From: Lelliottia nimipressuralis | Lineage (GTDB): Bacteria; Pseudomonadota; Gammaproteobacteria; Enterobacterales; Enterobacteriaceae | Direction of reading: 5' to 3' | Length of the DNA stretch: 64,000 nucleotides | Assembly (NCBI RefSeq): GCF_004402045.1 | Contig: NZ_SOMG01000030.1 | Location: forward strand, 744,001 to 808,000 | Part shown: in pieces, positions 33,732 through 42,518 of the stretch | Position numbering within the stretch: position 1 is the stretch's first letter | Layout: each line of letters opens with the position of its first letter | Program-made: the position numbers and the translations under genes | Notes under the pieces: model-generated | Databases searched by the model: none | The model's input: only the letters and a program-made list of their open reading frames with translations | What the model was told of the DNA's origin: nothing

Positions 33732-34495
33732 GTCTGTTAACCGTACGCCATATGTCAAAACGCTTCGGCGGGCTGACTGCCGTGGATGATGTTTCGATTA
33801 CCGTGAACAAGGGCGAGATCTACGGGCTGATTGGCCCCAACGGGGCGGGAAAAACCACCTGCTTTAACCTGATCACCGGGCTTTATCCGGCGGACAGCGG
33901 TGAGTTTTCCATTGCCGATAAGCCCTATTTTCCGAAGCAGATCGAGAAAGTCACCGCCGCCGGGATTGCGCGCACCTTCCAGAACGTGCGCCTCTTTAAC
34001 GACATGTCGGTGTTGGAAAACGTGATGGTGGGCCGCCACGTGCGCACCCGTAACGGCGTGTGGGCCGCGCTGAGCCGCCACAAACGCGCCCGCGCGGAAG
34101 AGCGGCAGACCCGTGAGCTCGCCTGGCACTGGCTGGAATATACCGGCATTGCGCAGTTCGCCCACTATCGCGCCTGCGATCTGGCCTATGGTCATCAGCG
34201 TCGTCTTGAAATCGCCCGCGCGCTGGCAACGGATCCGCTCCTGCTGGCGCTGGACGAACCCGCCGCCGGCATGAACGCGGCGGAAAAAGTGGCGCTCGGC
34301 GAGCTGCTCATCCGCATCCGCGATGACGGCAAAACCCTGCTGATGATTGAACATGACGTCAAGCTGGTGATGGGCATCTGCGATCGCCTGACGGTGCTGG
34401 ATTACGGCAAAACGCTCGCCAGCGGCACGCCGGAAAGCGTGCGTCGCGACCCTTTGGTGATCGCCGCCTGGCTTGGAGGCAATGCCCATGTCTGA
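33728..34495 (+). CDS. ABC transporter ATPase (LivG-like)
   Basis: ATPase of 255 residues with Walker A GPNGAGKTT, the long insertion VARTFQNVRLF-type segment (here GIARTFQNVRLFNDMSVLENVMVG) typical of LivG, signature region LAYGHQRRLEIARAL (an A-Y-G-H variant of LSGGQ, as often in LivG), and Walker B LLLALDEPAAGMN. It is translationally coupled to the upstream permease. Confidence 0.92.
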   Translation: MSLLTVRHMSKRFGGLTAVDDVSITVNKGEIYGLIGPNGAGKTTCFNLITGLYPADSGEFSIADKPYFPKQIEKVTAAGIARTFQNVRLFNDMSVLENVMVGRHVRTRNGVWAALSRHKRARAEERQTRELAWHWLEYTGIAQFAHYRACDLAYGHQRRLEIARALATDPLLLALDEPAAGMNAAEKVALGELLIRIRDDGKTLLMIEHDVKLVMGICDRLTVLDYGKTLASGTPESVRRDPLVIAAWLGGNAHV

Positions 34496-35207
34496 ATTAC
34501 TCAAGGTCGAACGTCTGGACGTGCATTACGGCGGCATTCAGGCAGTACGCGACGTCTCCTTTACCCTGCACGAGGGCGAACAGGCTACGCTGATCGGCGC
34601 TAACGGCGCGGGTAAAAGCTCTACCGTGCGCGCCATCACCGGGCTGGAAAGCTTTAGCGGCAGCATTGAATTTAACGGTAAAGCGGTAGGCAAACACGGC
34701 CCCGACGCTCTGCTTCGCGACGGGTTGGTCATGGTTCCGGAGGGCCGCGGGATATTCTCCCGCATGACGGTACTGGAAAACCTGCAGATGGGCGCCTGGC
34801 TCAGGCGTGACACTGTCACCGTCAGGCAAGAAATGGCGGCGATTTTCGAGCGCTTCCCGCGTCTGGGCGAGCGCCAGCACCAGCTCGCCGGGCTGCTGTC
34901 CGGCGGCGAGCAGCAGCTGCTGGCCCTTAACCGTGCCCTGCTCAGCCAGCCGCGCCTGTTGATCCTCGATGAACCGTCAATGGGCCTCGCCCCGAAGATG
35001 GTCGAAAACATTTTTGCCGTTATCGCCGGCCTGCGCGAGCGCGGCGTCGCCCTGCTGCTTATTGAGCAAAACGCCCGCCTGGCGCTGGAGGTGACCGACA
35101 GCGCGTGGGTGATGGACAGCGGCAGCATCGTTCATCGCGGCCAGTCAAAAGCGATGCTCGATGACGACCAGATTGCACAGATTTATTTGGGCGAAATGCC
35201 CGTTTAA
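34488..35207 (+). CDS. ABC transporter ATPase (LivF-like)
   Basis: ATPase of 239 residues, LivF type: Walker A GANGAGKSS, VMVPEGRGIFSRMTVLENLQMGAW, signature LSGGEQQLLALNRAL and Walker B LLILDEPSMGLAP. I start at the ATG at 34488, eight bases after GGAGG; the ATG at 34482 is too close and a TTG at 34473 would place the Shine-Dalgarno inside the gene. It overlaps the LivG-like gene by 8 bases. Confidence 0.92.
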   Translation: MSELLKVERLDVHYGGIQAVRDVSFTLHEGEQATLIGANGAGKSSTVRAITGLESFSGSIEFNGKAVGKHGPDALLRDGLVMVPEGRGIFSRMTVLENLQMGAWLRRDTVTVRQEMAAIFERFPRLGERQHQLAGLLSGGEQQLLALNRALLSQPRLLILDEPSMGLAPKMVENIFAVIAGLRERGVALLLIEQNARLALEVTDSAWVMDSGSIVHRGQSKAMLDDDQIAQIYLGEMPV

Positions 35208-35235
35208 CAACACCAGCCAACATCAGGGAAATACA

Positions 35236-36393
35236 ATGAAAACAGTAAAATTCAGTGCGCTCAGCGCCGCTATTCTGTTCAGCAGTGTTGCCTCAACGGC
35301 CGCGTGGGCCGCTGACGGTGAAACCGTGGTTATTGGTCTGGCGGGCCCGCTCACCGGCCCGTCTGCCCGTATCGGTAAAGATCTGGAGAACGGCGCGCAG
35401 CTGGCTATCGATGACATCAACAAGCAGCACCCAACCATCGGCGGCAAAGCGGTGACCTTCAAACTGCAGTCCGAAGACGATCAGTCCGACCCGCGCACCG
35501 CCGTGGCCGTTGCGCAGCGTCTGGTCGACAGCGGCGCGGCAGGCGTGGTCGGTCACTGGAACACCGGCACCAGCATTCCAGCAGCCCGGGTTTATCACGA
35601 TGCGGGTATCGCACAGGTGGCACCGGTCGCGACCGGTCACGCGTATACCAAACAGGGTTTTGACACCAGCTTCCGCGTGATGGGCCACGACGACGACGGC
35701 GGCCAGCTCGCCGGCCAGTACGCGGTGAATACCCTGAAAGCCAAACGCATTGCGGTGATCGACGACCGTACCGCCTTTGGTCAGGGTCTGGCAGACCAGT
35801 TTATTAAATCGCTGGAAGCGCAGGGCGTGAAGATTGTCGATCGTCAGTACGTGGATGACAAAACGGTCGATTTCAGCGCCGTGCTGACCGCCATCCGCAG
35901 TAAAAATGCCGATCTGGTCTTCTTCGGCGGCGTCGACAGTCAGGCCGCACCGCTGGCGCGTCGTATCAAACAGCTGGGGATGAATGCCACGCTGATGGGC
36001 GCAGGCGGATTCGTCAGCCAGACGTTCCTGCAGCTGGCGCAAAAAGAGGGTGAAGGCGTTGTCGCTCTGGAGCCAGGTCTGCCCGTTGACCAGATGCCGG
36101 GCGGCAAAGCGTTTGAGCAGGCCTATCAGGATCGCTACCACACCCATATTGAACTGCACGCCCCGTTCGCCTATGACGCCACCCGCGTACTGGTTGCGGC
36201 GATGGAAAAAGCAGACTCCGTTGAGCCGTCCAACTACCTGCCCGCCCTTCGCGCCATTAGCTACTCCGGCGTAACCGGGCAGATCGCGTTTGATAAAGAA
36301 GGCAATCTGAAATCGCCGTCGTTCACGGTCTACAAAGTTGTCGACGGCAAATGGCAGCCGCAGACCGTGCTGGGCGGCGCAAAAGCGAAGTAA
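35236..36393 (+). CDS. Periplasmic amino-acid-type binding protein (LivJ-like)
   Basis: Type I periplasmic binding protein of 385 residues with a signal peptide (AWA before ADGETVVIGLAGPLTGPSARIG, cleavage about 24-26). Further family features are NGAQLAIDDIN, SEDDQSDPRTAVAVAQRLVD, GVVGHWNTGTSIPAARVY and APFAYDATRVLVAAM. The LivJ-type binding pocket is compatible with amino acids or related polar compounds. The ATG at 35236 starts the signal peptide; an upstream in-frame ATG at 35161 lies inside the ATPase gene and is rejected. Confidence 0.9.
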   Translation: MKTVKFSALSAAILFSSVASTAAWAADGETVVIGLAGPLTGPSARIGKDLENGAQLAIDDINKQHPTIGGKAVTFKLQSEDDQSDPRTAVAVAQRLVDSGAAGVVGHWNTGTSIPAARVYHDAGIAQVAPVATGHAYTKQGFDTSFRVMGHDDDGGQLAGQYAVNTLKAKRIAVIDDRTAFGQGLADQFIKSLEAQGVKIVDRQYVDDKTVDFSAVLTAIRSKNADLVFFGGVDSQAAPLARRIKQLGMNATLMGAGGFVSQTFLQLAQKEGEGVVALEPGLPVDQMPGGKAFEQAYQDRYHTHIELHAPFAYDATRVLVAAMEKADSVEPSNYLPALRAISYSGVTGQIAFDKEGNLKSPSFTVYKVVDGKWQPQTVLGGAKAK

Positions 36394-36410
36394 CGCAGCG
36401 AGGCAATGTG

Positions 36411-36893
36411 ATGAGTGATAATAACGAGCTGGGCATTCTCGCCCGCCGCAAAATTGAAGCCGAAATTATTAAGCCAATTTATGAAATCCTGGTGCGCGAG
36501 ATAGGGAAAACCCGCGCCCAGGCGGTGATTGGCGAGGCCATTGAGCAGGCCGCGATTGACGCAGGCAAAGCGTTTGCCAGCAAAGAGCCCAACGGCGCGA
36601 ATGTAAAGAGTTTTATCGCCCTGCAGTATCTGTGGGAGAAAGACAACGCGCTGGACGTGAAGGTGATCGACGCCGACGACCAGCAATACAATTACAACGT
36701 CACCCGCTGTCGCTACGCAGAGATGTATCACGAGATGGGGCTGGGCGAAATCGGCCACCTGCTCTCCTGCGCGCGCGATGAAAAATTCATCGTTGGCTAT
36801 GCGCCGGACGTGAAGCTGACCCGCACCACCACCATCATGCAGGGCGGCGCATGCTGTGATTTCCGCTACCGCAGCACTAAGGACAAGCCATGA
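36411..36893 (+). CDS. L-2-amino-thiazoline-4-carboxylate (ATC) hydrolase-like protein
   Basis: A 160-residue cytoplasmic protein that resembles the ATC hydrolase family (AtcB of Pseudomonas), which opens the thiazoline ring of L-ATC to a carbamoyl-cysteine. Seen here: ARRKIEAEIIKPIYEILVRE near the N-terminus, NVTRCRYAEMYHEMGLGEIG in the middle, and the C-terminal LTRTTTIMQGGACCDFRYR, the best conserved part of the family. The start is ATG 36411 with a GAGG site, 18 bases after the binding-protein gene. The next gene, overlapping by 4 bases, is an N-carbamoyl-amino-acid hydrolase-like enzyme, the partner expected for the second step of the ATC pathway. The substrate remains inferred; family members with other roles may exist. 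Confidence 0.65.
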   Translation: MSDNNELGILARRKIEAEIIKPIYEILVREIGKTRAQAVIGEAIEQAAIDAGKAFASKEPNGANVKSFIALQYLWEKDNALDVKVIDADDQQYNYNVTRCRYAEMYHEMGLGEIGHLLSCARDEKFIVGYAPDVKLTRTTTIMQGGACCDFRYRSTKDKP

Positions 36894-38116
36894 TCCACGT
36901 CAATGCCGAACGGCTGTGGTCAACGCTTGAGATGATGGCGCAGATCGGCGGCACGCCCGCCGGTGGCGTAACCCGCCTGGCGCTGAGCGAGGAAGATCGT
37001 ATTGCGCGTAACCTGCTGCGCGACTGGGCGCGGGAGGCGGGTTTTACCTGCGACGTCGACAGCATGGGCAACATGTTTATCCGTCGCGCGGGGAAAAACC
37101 CAGAACTCGCGCCGGTTTTGACCGGCTCGCACGTGGATACCCAGCCGCTGGGCGGCAACTACGACGGGGTTTACGGCGTGCTGGCCGGACTGGAACTGCT
37201 GCGTACCCTCAATGACCATCACGTTGAGACGGAACGTGACGTTGTGCTGGTAAACTGGACCAACGAAGAAGGCGCGCGCTTCGCGCCAGCTATGCTCGCA
37301 TCAGGCGTCTGGGCAGGCCAGCTTACCGAGGCGTTTGCTTACGCCCGGATGGACAGCAAGCGCGTCACGGTCCGCGAGGCGCTTGAAGCGATAGGCTATC
37401 GCGGCGACATCCCGGCCCGTGCGTTTCCGGTTCACGCCTGCTACGAGCTGCACATCGAACAGGGCCCGATTCTGGAAGATGAAGCCCTGGATATCGGGCT
37501 CGTTCGCGCGGCAATGGGTCAGCGCTGGTTTACCCTGACGCTAGACGGTTTCGCCGCCCACGCAGGCACGACGCCAATGCACAGCCGCCGCGACGCGCTG
37601 ACTGCCTTCGCTGAGCTGGCGCTGAAGGTGGAAGCGATTGGCTATCGGCATGCGCCAGACGGACGCGCGACGATCGGTATGGCGCAGGTTACCCCAAACT
37701 CGCGTAACGTCGTGCCGTCTCGCGTGGTATGCAGCGTGGAGTTTCGCCATCCCTCGCAGGAGGCGCTGGAAGCCATGGAAGCGGCGCTGCATAAGGTGGC
37801 TGAAAGCCTGAGCCTGCGCGGCGTAGTGGCTGCCGTTGAACGCATTTTTGACTACGCGCCCATTGCGTTTGATGCCGAATGCCTGGCCCGCACGGAGAAG
37901 GCCGTGGCGGAACTGGGCTATTCGTCGAAGCCGATGGTCTCTGGCGCGGGACACGACACCTGCTATATCAGCAAGATTGCGCCTGCCAGCATGATTTTTA
38001 TCCCCTGCGTGAAAGGCATCAGCCATAACGAAGCGGAGAGGATCCTGCCGGAATGGTCAGAGAAAGGGGCGAACGTGTTGTTACACAGCGTCCTTTCCGC
38101 AGCCCAGGAGAGATAA
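36890..38116 (+). CDS. N-carbamoyl-L-amino acid hydrolase-like M20 amidohydrolase
   Basis: M20-family metallo-amidohydrolase of 408 residues, as in AmaB/HyuC, AtcC and allantoate amidohydrolase, which remove a carbamoyl group from an amino acid to give the amino acid, CO2 and ammonia. Metal ligands are visible: H81 in GSHVDTQPLGG, D92 in NYDGVYG, the E-E pair in NEEGARF (126-127), H in YELHIEQGP, and the last H in SGAGHDTCYI. It overlaps the ATC-hydrolase-like gene by 4 bases (ATGA). The operon context points to S- or N-carbamoyl-cysteine as the substrate (inference); a ureido acid of another kind is the alternative. Confidence 0.85.
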   Translation: MIHVNAERLWSTLEMMAQIGGTPAGGVTRLALSEEDRIARNLLRDWAREAGFTCDVDSMGNMFIRRAGKNPELAPVLTGSHVDTQPLGGNYDGVYGVLAGLELLRTLNDHHVETERDVVLVNWTNEEGARFAPAMLASGVWAGQLTEAFAYARMDSKRVTVREALEAIGYRGDIPARAFPVHACYELHIEQGPILEDEALDIGLVRAAMGQRWFTLTLDGFAAHAGTTPMHSRRDALTAFAELALKVEAIGYRHAPDGRATIGMAQVTPNSRNVVPSRVVCSVEFRHPSQEALEAMEAALHKVAESLSLRGVVAAVERIFDYAPIAFDAECLARTEKAVAELGYSSKPMVSGAGHDTCYISKIAPASMIFIPCVKGISHNEAERILPEWSEKGANVLLHSVLSAAQER

Positions 38117-38152
38117 GCGCGGCGCGAAAGCAAATCCGGCTTTCGCGCGACC

Positions 38153-40036
38153 CTAGACGGCAACGCGCCGGCTGATTTCAACAACCCGATCGCTGGGAAG
38201 GCGATAGTGGTTGATGACGTGCGCGCAGTTGCGCTTCATAAAGGCAAAAATGTGTCGTTGCCAGGCCGCCATACCCGCCCCGCCTTCGCCTGCCACAATG
38301 GTTTCATGTCCGACATACCAGGTGGTGTCATCTGTGGCAAAAAGTGCGTTAATCTCGCTGACGCCCTGCAGCAAATGCGGGATGTCCGGGTGTTCCATAA
38401 AACCATACTGCGCCACGCCGTGCCAGTAGCCCGGCGCGCGCTGCTCTACGCTGATGCGTTGTTCTTCCCCTACGTACGGCACATTCAGAATATCAATGGT
38501 AAGAGACAACACATCCCGCTGTAGCGCCCGGTTTCGCGCGACGTGCCAGCGCATCACCGGCGGGATATTGTGCTGCGTCCGGGTCAAAAATACTGCGGCA
38601 CCCGCCACTCTGGGCACCGTCTTTTGCTGAAGCTGGGCAAAGAAGGCATCCACGCTGACGCCCTTCTCGCCCACCGACGCGGATACTGCCCGAACGCCGC
38701 GGTGCCAGATCAGCATCACCGTACAAATGGCGGCGGCCATCAGTAGCGGAATATAGCCGCCTTCCAGGACCTTAATCAGATTGGCAAATAAGAAAGTGGC
38801 ATCAATCACCAGGAAACAGAGCGCAATAACCGCGCTGCTGACCAGGCTCCAGCGCCACACTTCCCGCATGGCGACGAACAGCAGTCCCGTGGTCATCAGC
38901 ATAGTTAACGACACGGCAATGCCGTACGCAGCGGCAAGCTTATCGGAGGATTTAAAGAACACCACCAGCCCGATAGTCACCACCATCAGCAGCCAGTTTA
39001 TTGTCCCGATATAGATCTGACCGTAGCTTTCTGCTGCCGTCTGTTTTATGCGTAATCGCGGTAGCCAGCCAAGCTGAATGGCCTGGCGCGTCATGGAAAA
39101 GGCGCCGGTGATGATCGCCTGACTGGCGATGATTGTTGCCAGCGCGGCAAGAACAATAAGCGGAACCTGCAGCACCGGCGGACACAGCACGTAAAAAAGG
39201 TTTTGTTTGCTGTCGGCCCCCGCCAGGATCAGCGCCGACTGGCCGGCATAGTTGAGCAGCAGCGAAGGAAAGACGACGCCGTACCAGGCAAGCCAGATAG
39301 GCTTTTTACCGAAATGTCCCATGTCGGCATACAGGGCCTCGGCCCCCGTCACGCAGAGAAAAACGCCGCCCAGGACCAGAAAACTGGTGTACCCATTCGA
39401 GAATAAAAACGCGATGCCGTAAGCCGGATTCAGGGCCAACAGTACGGAGGGGTGCTGAATGATGCCCCAGACACCCAGCGCGGCAATCACAAGAAACCAT
39501 AGCGCCATCACCGGGCCAAATATCTTCCCTATACGGGCAGTACCAAATGGCTGGATCAGGAACAGCGCCAGCAGAACCGCAACCGTGAGGGGCAAGATGT
39601 ACGGCTGCGATTCAGGAATGACCATCTCCAGCCCTTCCAGGGCTGAAAGCACGGAGATTGCCGGGGTTATCGCACCGTCACCGTAAATCAACGCTGCGCC
39701 GATGAGAGCGGCAAAAATGACCCAGCGTCCGCCTTTTCCTTTTTCTACCAGAAGCGACATCAGGGCCATGATGCCCCCCTCGCCATGATTATCAATTCGC
39801 ATGGCGAAGGCGGCATATTTTATGGATGTCACCAGGATGAGTGTCCAGGTAATCAGGGAGAGCAGGCCCAGTATGACGGCTGGCGTCGGGTCATGCTCAG
39901 AGAGCGAAAGCACCGTCCTGAAGGTATAAAGCGGGCTGGTGCCGATATCACCAAAAACGACGCCCAGTGCACCACCTGCAAGTAGGGTTAACCGGGAGAA
40001 GGGTTGGGACGGTTCACTGCTGTTGCGTGGGCTCAT
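38153..40036 (-). CDS. Kup-family potassium transporter (paralogue)
   Basis: Kup/HAK/KT-type K+:H+ symporter of 627 residues with 12 predicted helices and a long cytoplasmic C-terminal domain (from about 440). The signature GVVFGDIGTSPLYTFRTVL near residue 25 and SALEGLEMVIP are clear. The housekeeping kup gene of Enterobacteriaceae lies elsewhere (near the rbs operon), so this is probably an extra copy. The start is ATG 40036; a TTG four codons upstream is less likely. It is convergent with the M20 gene and stands alone. Confidence 0.85.
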   Translation of the reverse strand: MSPRNSSEPSQPFSRLTLLAGGALGVVFGDIGTSPLYTFRTVLSLSEHDPTPAVILGLLSLITWTLILVTSIKYAAFAMRIDNHGEGGIMALMSLLVEKGKGGRWVIFAALIGAALIYGDGAITPAISVLSALEGLEMVIPESQPYILPLTVAVLLALFLIQPFGTARIGKIFGPVMALWFLVIAALGVWGIIQHPSVLLALNPAYGIAFLFSNGYTSFLVLGGVFLCVTGAEALYADMGHFGKKPIWLAWYGVVFPSLLLNYAGQSALILAGADSKQNLFYVLCPPVLQVPLIVLAALATIIASQAIITGAFSMTRQAIQLGWLPRLRIKQTAAESYGQIYIGTINWLLMVVTIGLVVFFKSSDKLAAAYGIAVSLTMLMTTGLLFVAMREVWRWSLVSSAVIALCFLVIDATFLFANLIKVLEGGYIPLLMAAAICTVMLIWHRGVRAVSASVGEKGVSVDAFFAQLQQKTVPRVAGAAVFLTRTQHNIPPVMRWHVARNRALQRDVLSLTIDILNVPYVGEEQRISVEQRAPGYWHGVAQYGFMEHPDIPHLLQGVSEINALFATDDTTWYVGHETIVAGEGGAGMAAWQRHIFAFMKRNCAHVINHYRLPSDRVVEISRRVAV

Positions 40037-40129
40037 ATTTTCCAGCAAGAATCAGATAATCCTTTAAAAAACATAGCCCATCTGCCCCACCCGCGCCAAC
40101 CTCCAGCCCGGTTTTACTGCGCTATTTAC

Positions 40130-41617
40130 TTACCGCGGGTTGACCTTCGCCAGGCTGAACCAGATCCCAACGGCCAGCAGCAGCAGCATTCCACCTGCAC
40201 TTCCCAGCGCCACGCTGTGCGAGGTGATAAACGCGCTTTTCGCCGCCTCAATAACCGACTCCGCCATTGTCGGCGTCAGATCCTGCGCCACCTTCATCGC
40301 TTCACCAATGGATGACGAGGCTTTGTCGACGAGAGAAGCATTCAACCCCTGCGGAAGCGCAATCGACGCCGAGAAGCTGCGGGTCAGCAGCAGGCCAAAA
40401 ATGGCGATCCCCAGCCCGGCTCCCAGCTCATAGGACATGGTTTCAATCGCCCCTGCTGCTGCGGCTTTCTCTTTCGGCGCGGCAGCCATAATCGCGGAGG
40501 TCGAAGCCAGCAGCGCGCTGGCGGCACTGAAGCCGAGCAGCACCATCAGCCCCCACGCCTGCCACTGCTGCGTACTGAAGTCGAGCATCGACAGGCCGAT
40601 AAAGCTGACGGCGCTGAGCCCCATTCCGCCAGCCGCGACGATGCGTAGCCCTAAACGCCCAACCAGCACGCCCGCGATCGGTCCGCTGAACCCGCTGGCG
40701 ACCATCACAGGCAGCATGAACATTCCCGCTTCAAACGGCGTAAAGCCGTGAACAAACTGCAGCTCCTGGGCCATCAGCAGCTCAAAGCCGACCAGGGCAA
40801 TCATCGCGGTCATCGCCATCACCACGCCGCTCAAAATGATGCGGTGGCAGAACAGGCGCATGTCGATCATTGGTACGCGGGCGCGAAGCTGAATACGGAC
40901 AAAGACAAACAGCAGCACCGAGCCGGTAACCAGCGCGGAGATGACCAGCCACGGTGACAGTGCGCCTTTTAGCGCCGTTTTAGCGCTGTAGACCAGCAGC
41001 AAAATCGCCACAATCAGCATGATGGCATGGCTGATATTCAGCGGCTGCTCCGGACGGCCCTGCTGGCGGGGCACAAAACGCGCGGCCAGCGAAACGACGA
41101 CCAGTACGATCGGCACGTTGATCAAAAACACCGATCCCCAGTAAAAATGCTCAAGCAGCATACCGCCGATCAGCGGACCAAACGCCGCCCCGCCGGAGCC
41201 CACCGCCGCCCAGACGCCAAGCGCAATATTACGGTCCCGCGCGTCGACAAACAGCGTACGGATCCCTGCCAGGGTGGCCGGAATGATCATCGCCGCACCG
41301 ATTGCCAGCGAGGCACGCGCCGCAATCAGCCACCCGGCCGACGGGGCAAACGCCGCCGCCAGGGACGACAGGCCAAACAGCGTACTGCCAATCATCAGCA
41401 GCCGCTTAAAACCAATCCGGTCACCGAGTGCGCCCATCGGCAGCACCATACCCGCCATCACCAGAGAGTAGATATCGATGATCCACAGCAATTCATTACC
41501 GCTGGCACCCAGCGTCATGCTCAATGTCGGCGCCGCCACGTGCAGCACCGTCGCGTCGATCGCCACCGGGATATACACCAGCACGATAATCACTAACGCT
41601 AACCACTGACGAAACAT
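40130..41617 (-). CDS. smvA: Multidrug efflux MFS transporter SmvA
   Basis: DHA2-type major facilitator of 495 residues, 14 predicted helices, SmvA of Salmonella/Klebsiella, which exports methyl viologen, acriflavine, chlorhexidine and other cationic biocides using the proton gradient. Recognised by IDATVLHVAAPTLSMTLGAS, LWIIDIYSLVMAGMVLPMGALGDRIGFKR and the DHA2 motif C region GSGGAAFGPLIGG. The start is ATG 41617 with AAGGAAA upstream; ten further in-frame codons upstream contain the Shine-Dalgarno and are rejected. It is divergent from a TetR gene. Confidence 0.9.
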   Translation of the reverse strand: MFRQWLALVIIVLVYIPVAIDATVLHVAAPTLSMTLGASGNELLWIIDIYSLVMAGMVLPMGALGDRIGFKRLLMIGSTLFGLSSLAAAFAPSAGWLIAARASLAIGAAMIIPATLAGIRTLFVDARDRNIALGVWAAVGSGGAAFGPLIGGMLLEHFYWGSVFLINVPIVLVVVSLAARFVPRQQGRPEQPLNISHAIMLIVAILLLVYSAKTALKGALSPWLVISALVTGSVLLFVFVRIQLRARVPMIDMRLFCHRIILSGVVMAMTAMIALVGFELLMAQELQFVHGFTPFEAGMFMLPVMVASGFSGPIAGVLVGRLGLRIVAAGGMGLSAVSFIGLSMLDFSTQQWQAWGLMVLLGFSAASALLASTSAIMAAAPKEKAAAAGAIETMSYELGAGLGIAIFGLLLTRSFSASIALPQGLNASLVDKASSSIGEAMKVAQDLTPTMAESVIEAAKSAFITSHSVALGSAGGMLLLLAVGIWFSLAKVNPR

Positions 41618-41640
41618 AAATTTCCTTTTCATTTTAAACA

Positions 41641-41690
41641 TGGACACATGTCCAGATTAGGATCCTACGTAAAGTTGAACGAGTGTCCAG
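41641..41690. promoter_or_regulatory. Candidate SmvR operator in the smvA-smvR intergenic region
   Basis: TGGACA-CA-TGTCCA at 41641-41654 is an inverted repeat, and a further half-site AGTGTCCAG lies at 41682-41690. The first overlaps the smvA leader or promoter, 24 bases from the smvA start codon. Binding by the TetR protein encoded next door is inferred. Confidence 0.5.
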
Positions 41691-41733
41691 CTTTTTGTTA
41701 CACTCGTTTCGTTCCCATTGAGAGTGAGTAAAC

Positions 41734-42309
41734 ATGCGATATCTGAGCAAGGACGAACGGCGGGAAGCCATCTTACAGGCCGCCATGCGCGTGGCGCTGG
41801 CCGAAGGACTGGCGGCCATGACGGTGCGACGTATTGCCGCTGAAGCCGGCGTCGCGACCGGTCAGGTTCACCACCACTTCACCTCTGGCGGCGAGCTAAA
41901 ATCGCTGGCCTTTGTGCGTCTGATCCGCGAGCTGCTGGATGCCGACATGCTGGGTGAAAACGCCAGCTGGCGCGAGCGGCTGCTCGCCATGCTCGGCAGC
42001 GATGACGGCGGGTTTGAGCCCTACATTCGCCTGTGGCGGGAAGCGCAAATTCTCGCCAGCCGGGACCCCGAAATCAAAGCAGCGTATGTCCTGACCATGG
42101 AGATGTGGCATCAGGAGACCGTGGCGATTATCCACGCCGGGGCGGAGGCCAGCGCCTTTACGCTTACCGACCGTGCGGAAAATATTGCCTGGCGTTTGAT
42201 CGGGCTGGTTTGCGGGCTTGACGGGATCACCATATTAAATATGCCCGGGATGGACGATGCGGCGCTTAATAAGCATCTCGACAAGCTGATTTCCCTCGAA
42301 TTGGGTTAA
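41734..42309 (+). CDS. smvR: TetR-family regulator SmvR
   Basis: TetR-type repressor of 191 residues: N-terminal helix-turn-helix (about 8-55, with MTVRRIAAEAGVATGQVHHHF as recognition region) and a helical ligand domain. It is divergent from smvA over 116 bases, the arrangement known for the smvR-smvA pair in Klebsiella and Enterobacter, where loss of smvR raises chlorhexidine tolerance. The reading frame is intact, so smvA is presumably repressed. A terminator overlaps its stop codon. Confidence 0.88.
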   Translation: MRYLSKDERREAILQAAMRVALAEGLAAMTVRRIAAEAGVATGQVHHHFTSGGELKSLAFVRLIRELLDADMLGENASWRERLLAMLGSDDGGFEPYIRLWREAQILASRDPEIKAAYVLTMEMWHQETVAIIHAGAEASAFTLTDRAENIAWRLIGLVCGLDGITILNMPGMDDAALNKHLDKLISLELG

Positions 42310-42331
42310 TACTCCTGACGGAGTATTATTT
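42308..42331 (+). terminator. Terminator of smvR
   Basis: Perfect 8-bp stem AATACTCC / GGAGTATT, loop TGAC, followed by ATTTA; it overlaps the smvR stop codon. Confidence 0.7.
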
Positions 42332-42363
42332 ACCGCTGGGCTTACAATTAGTAACATATTAAG

Positions 42364-42405
42364 CGAACCCTTATTTCCTTTCTAAACTCAAGGGTTCGTT
42401 TTTTT
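42364..42405 (+). terminator. Strong intrinsic terminator between smvR and narU
   Basis: Perfect 9-bp stem CGAACCCTT / AAGGGTTCG with a 17-base loop and seven T residues. It is the second terminator in 100 bases after smvR and isolates narU from upstream transcription. Confidence 0.85.
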
Positions 42406-42518
42406 ATCTATCCTTTCAGTTGTATCCAAAAACACCCAATAAACCGATCCACACACCAATAACTATCCATCTGTTTTCATTTGTTTTTTATCTTCATCTT
42501 GGCAAGCAAGAGGGTGAT

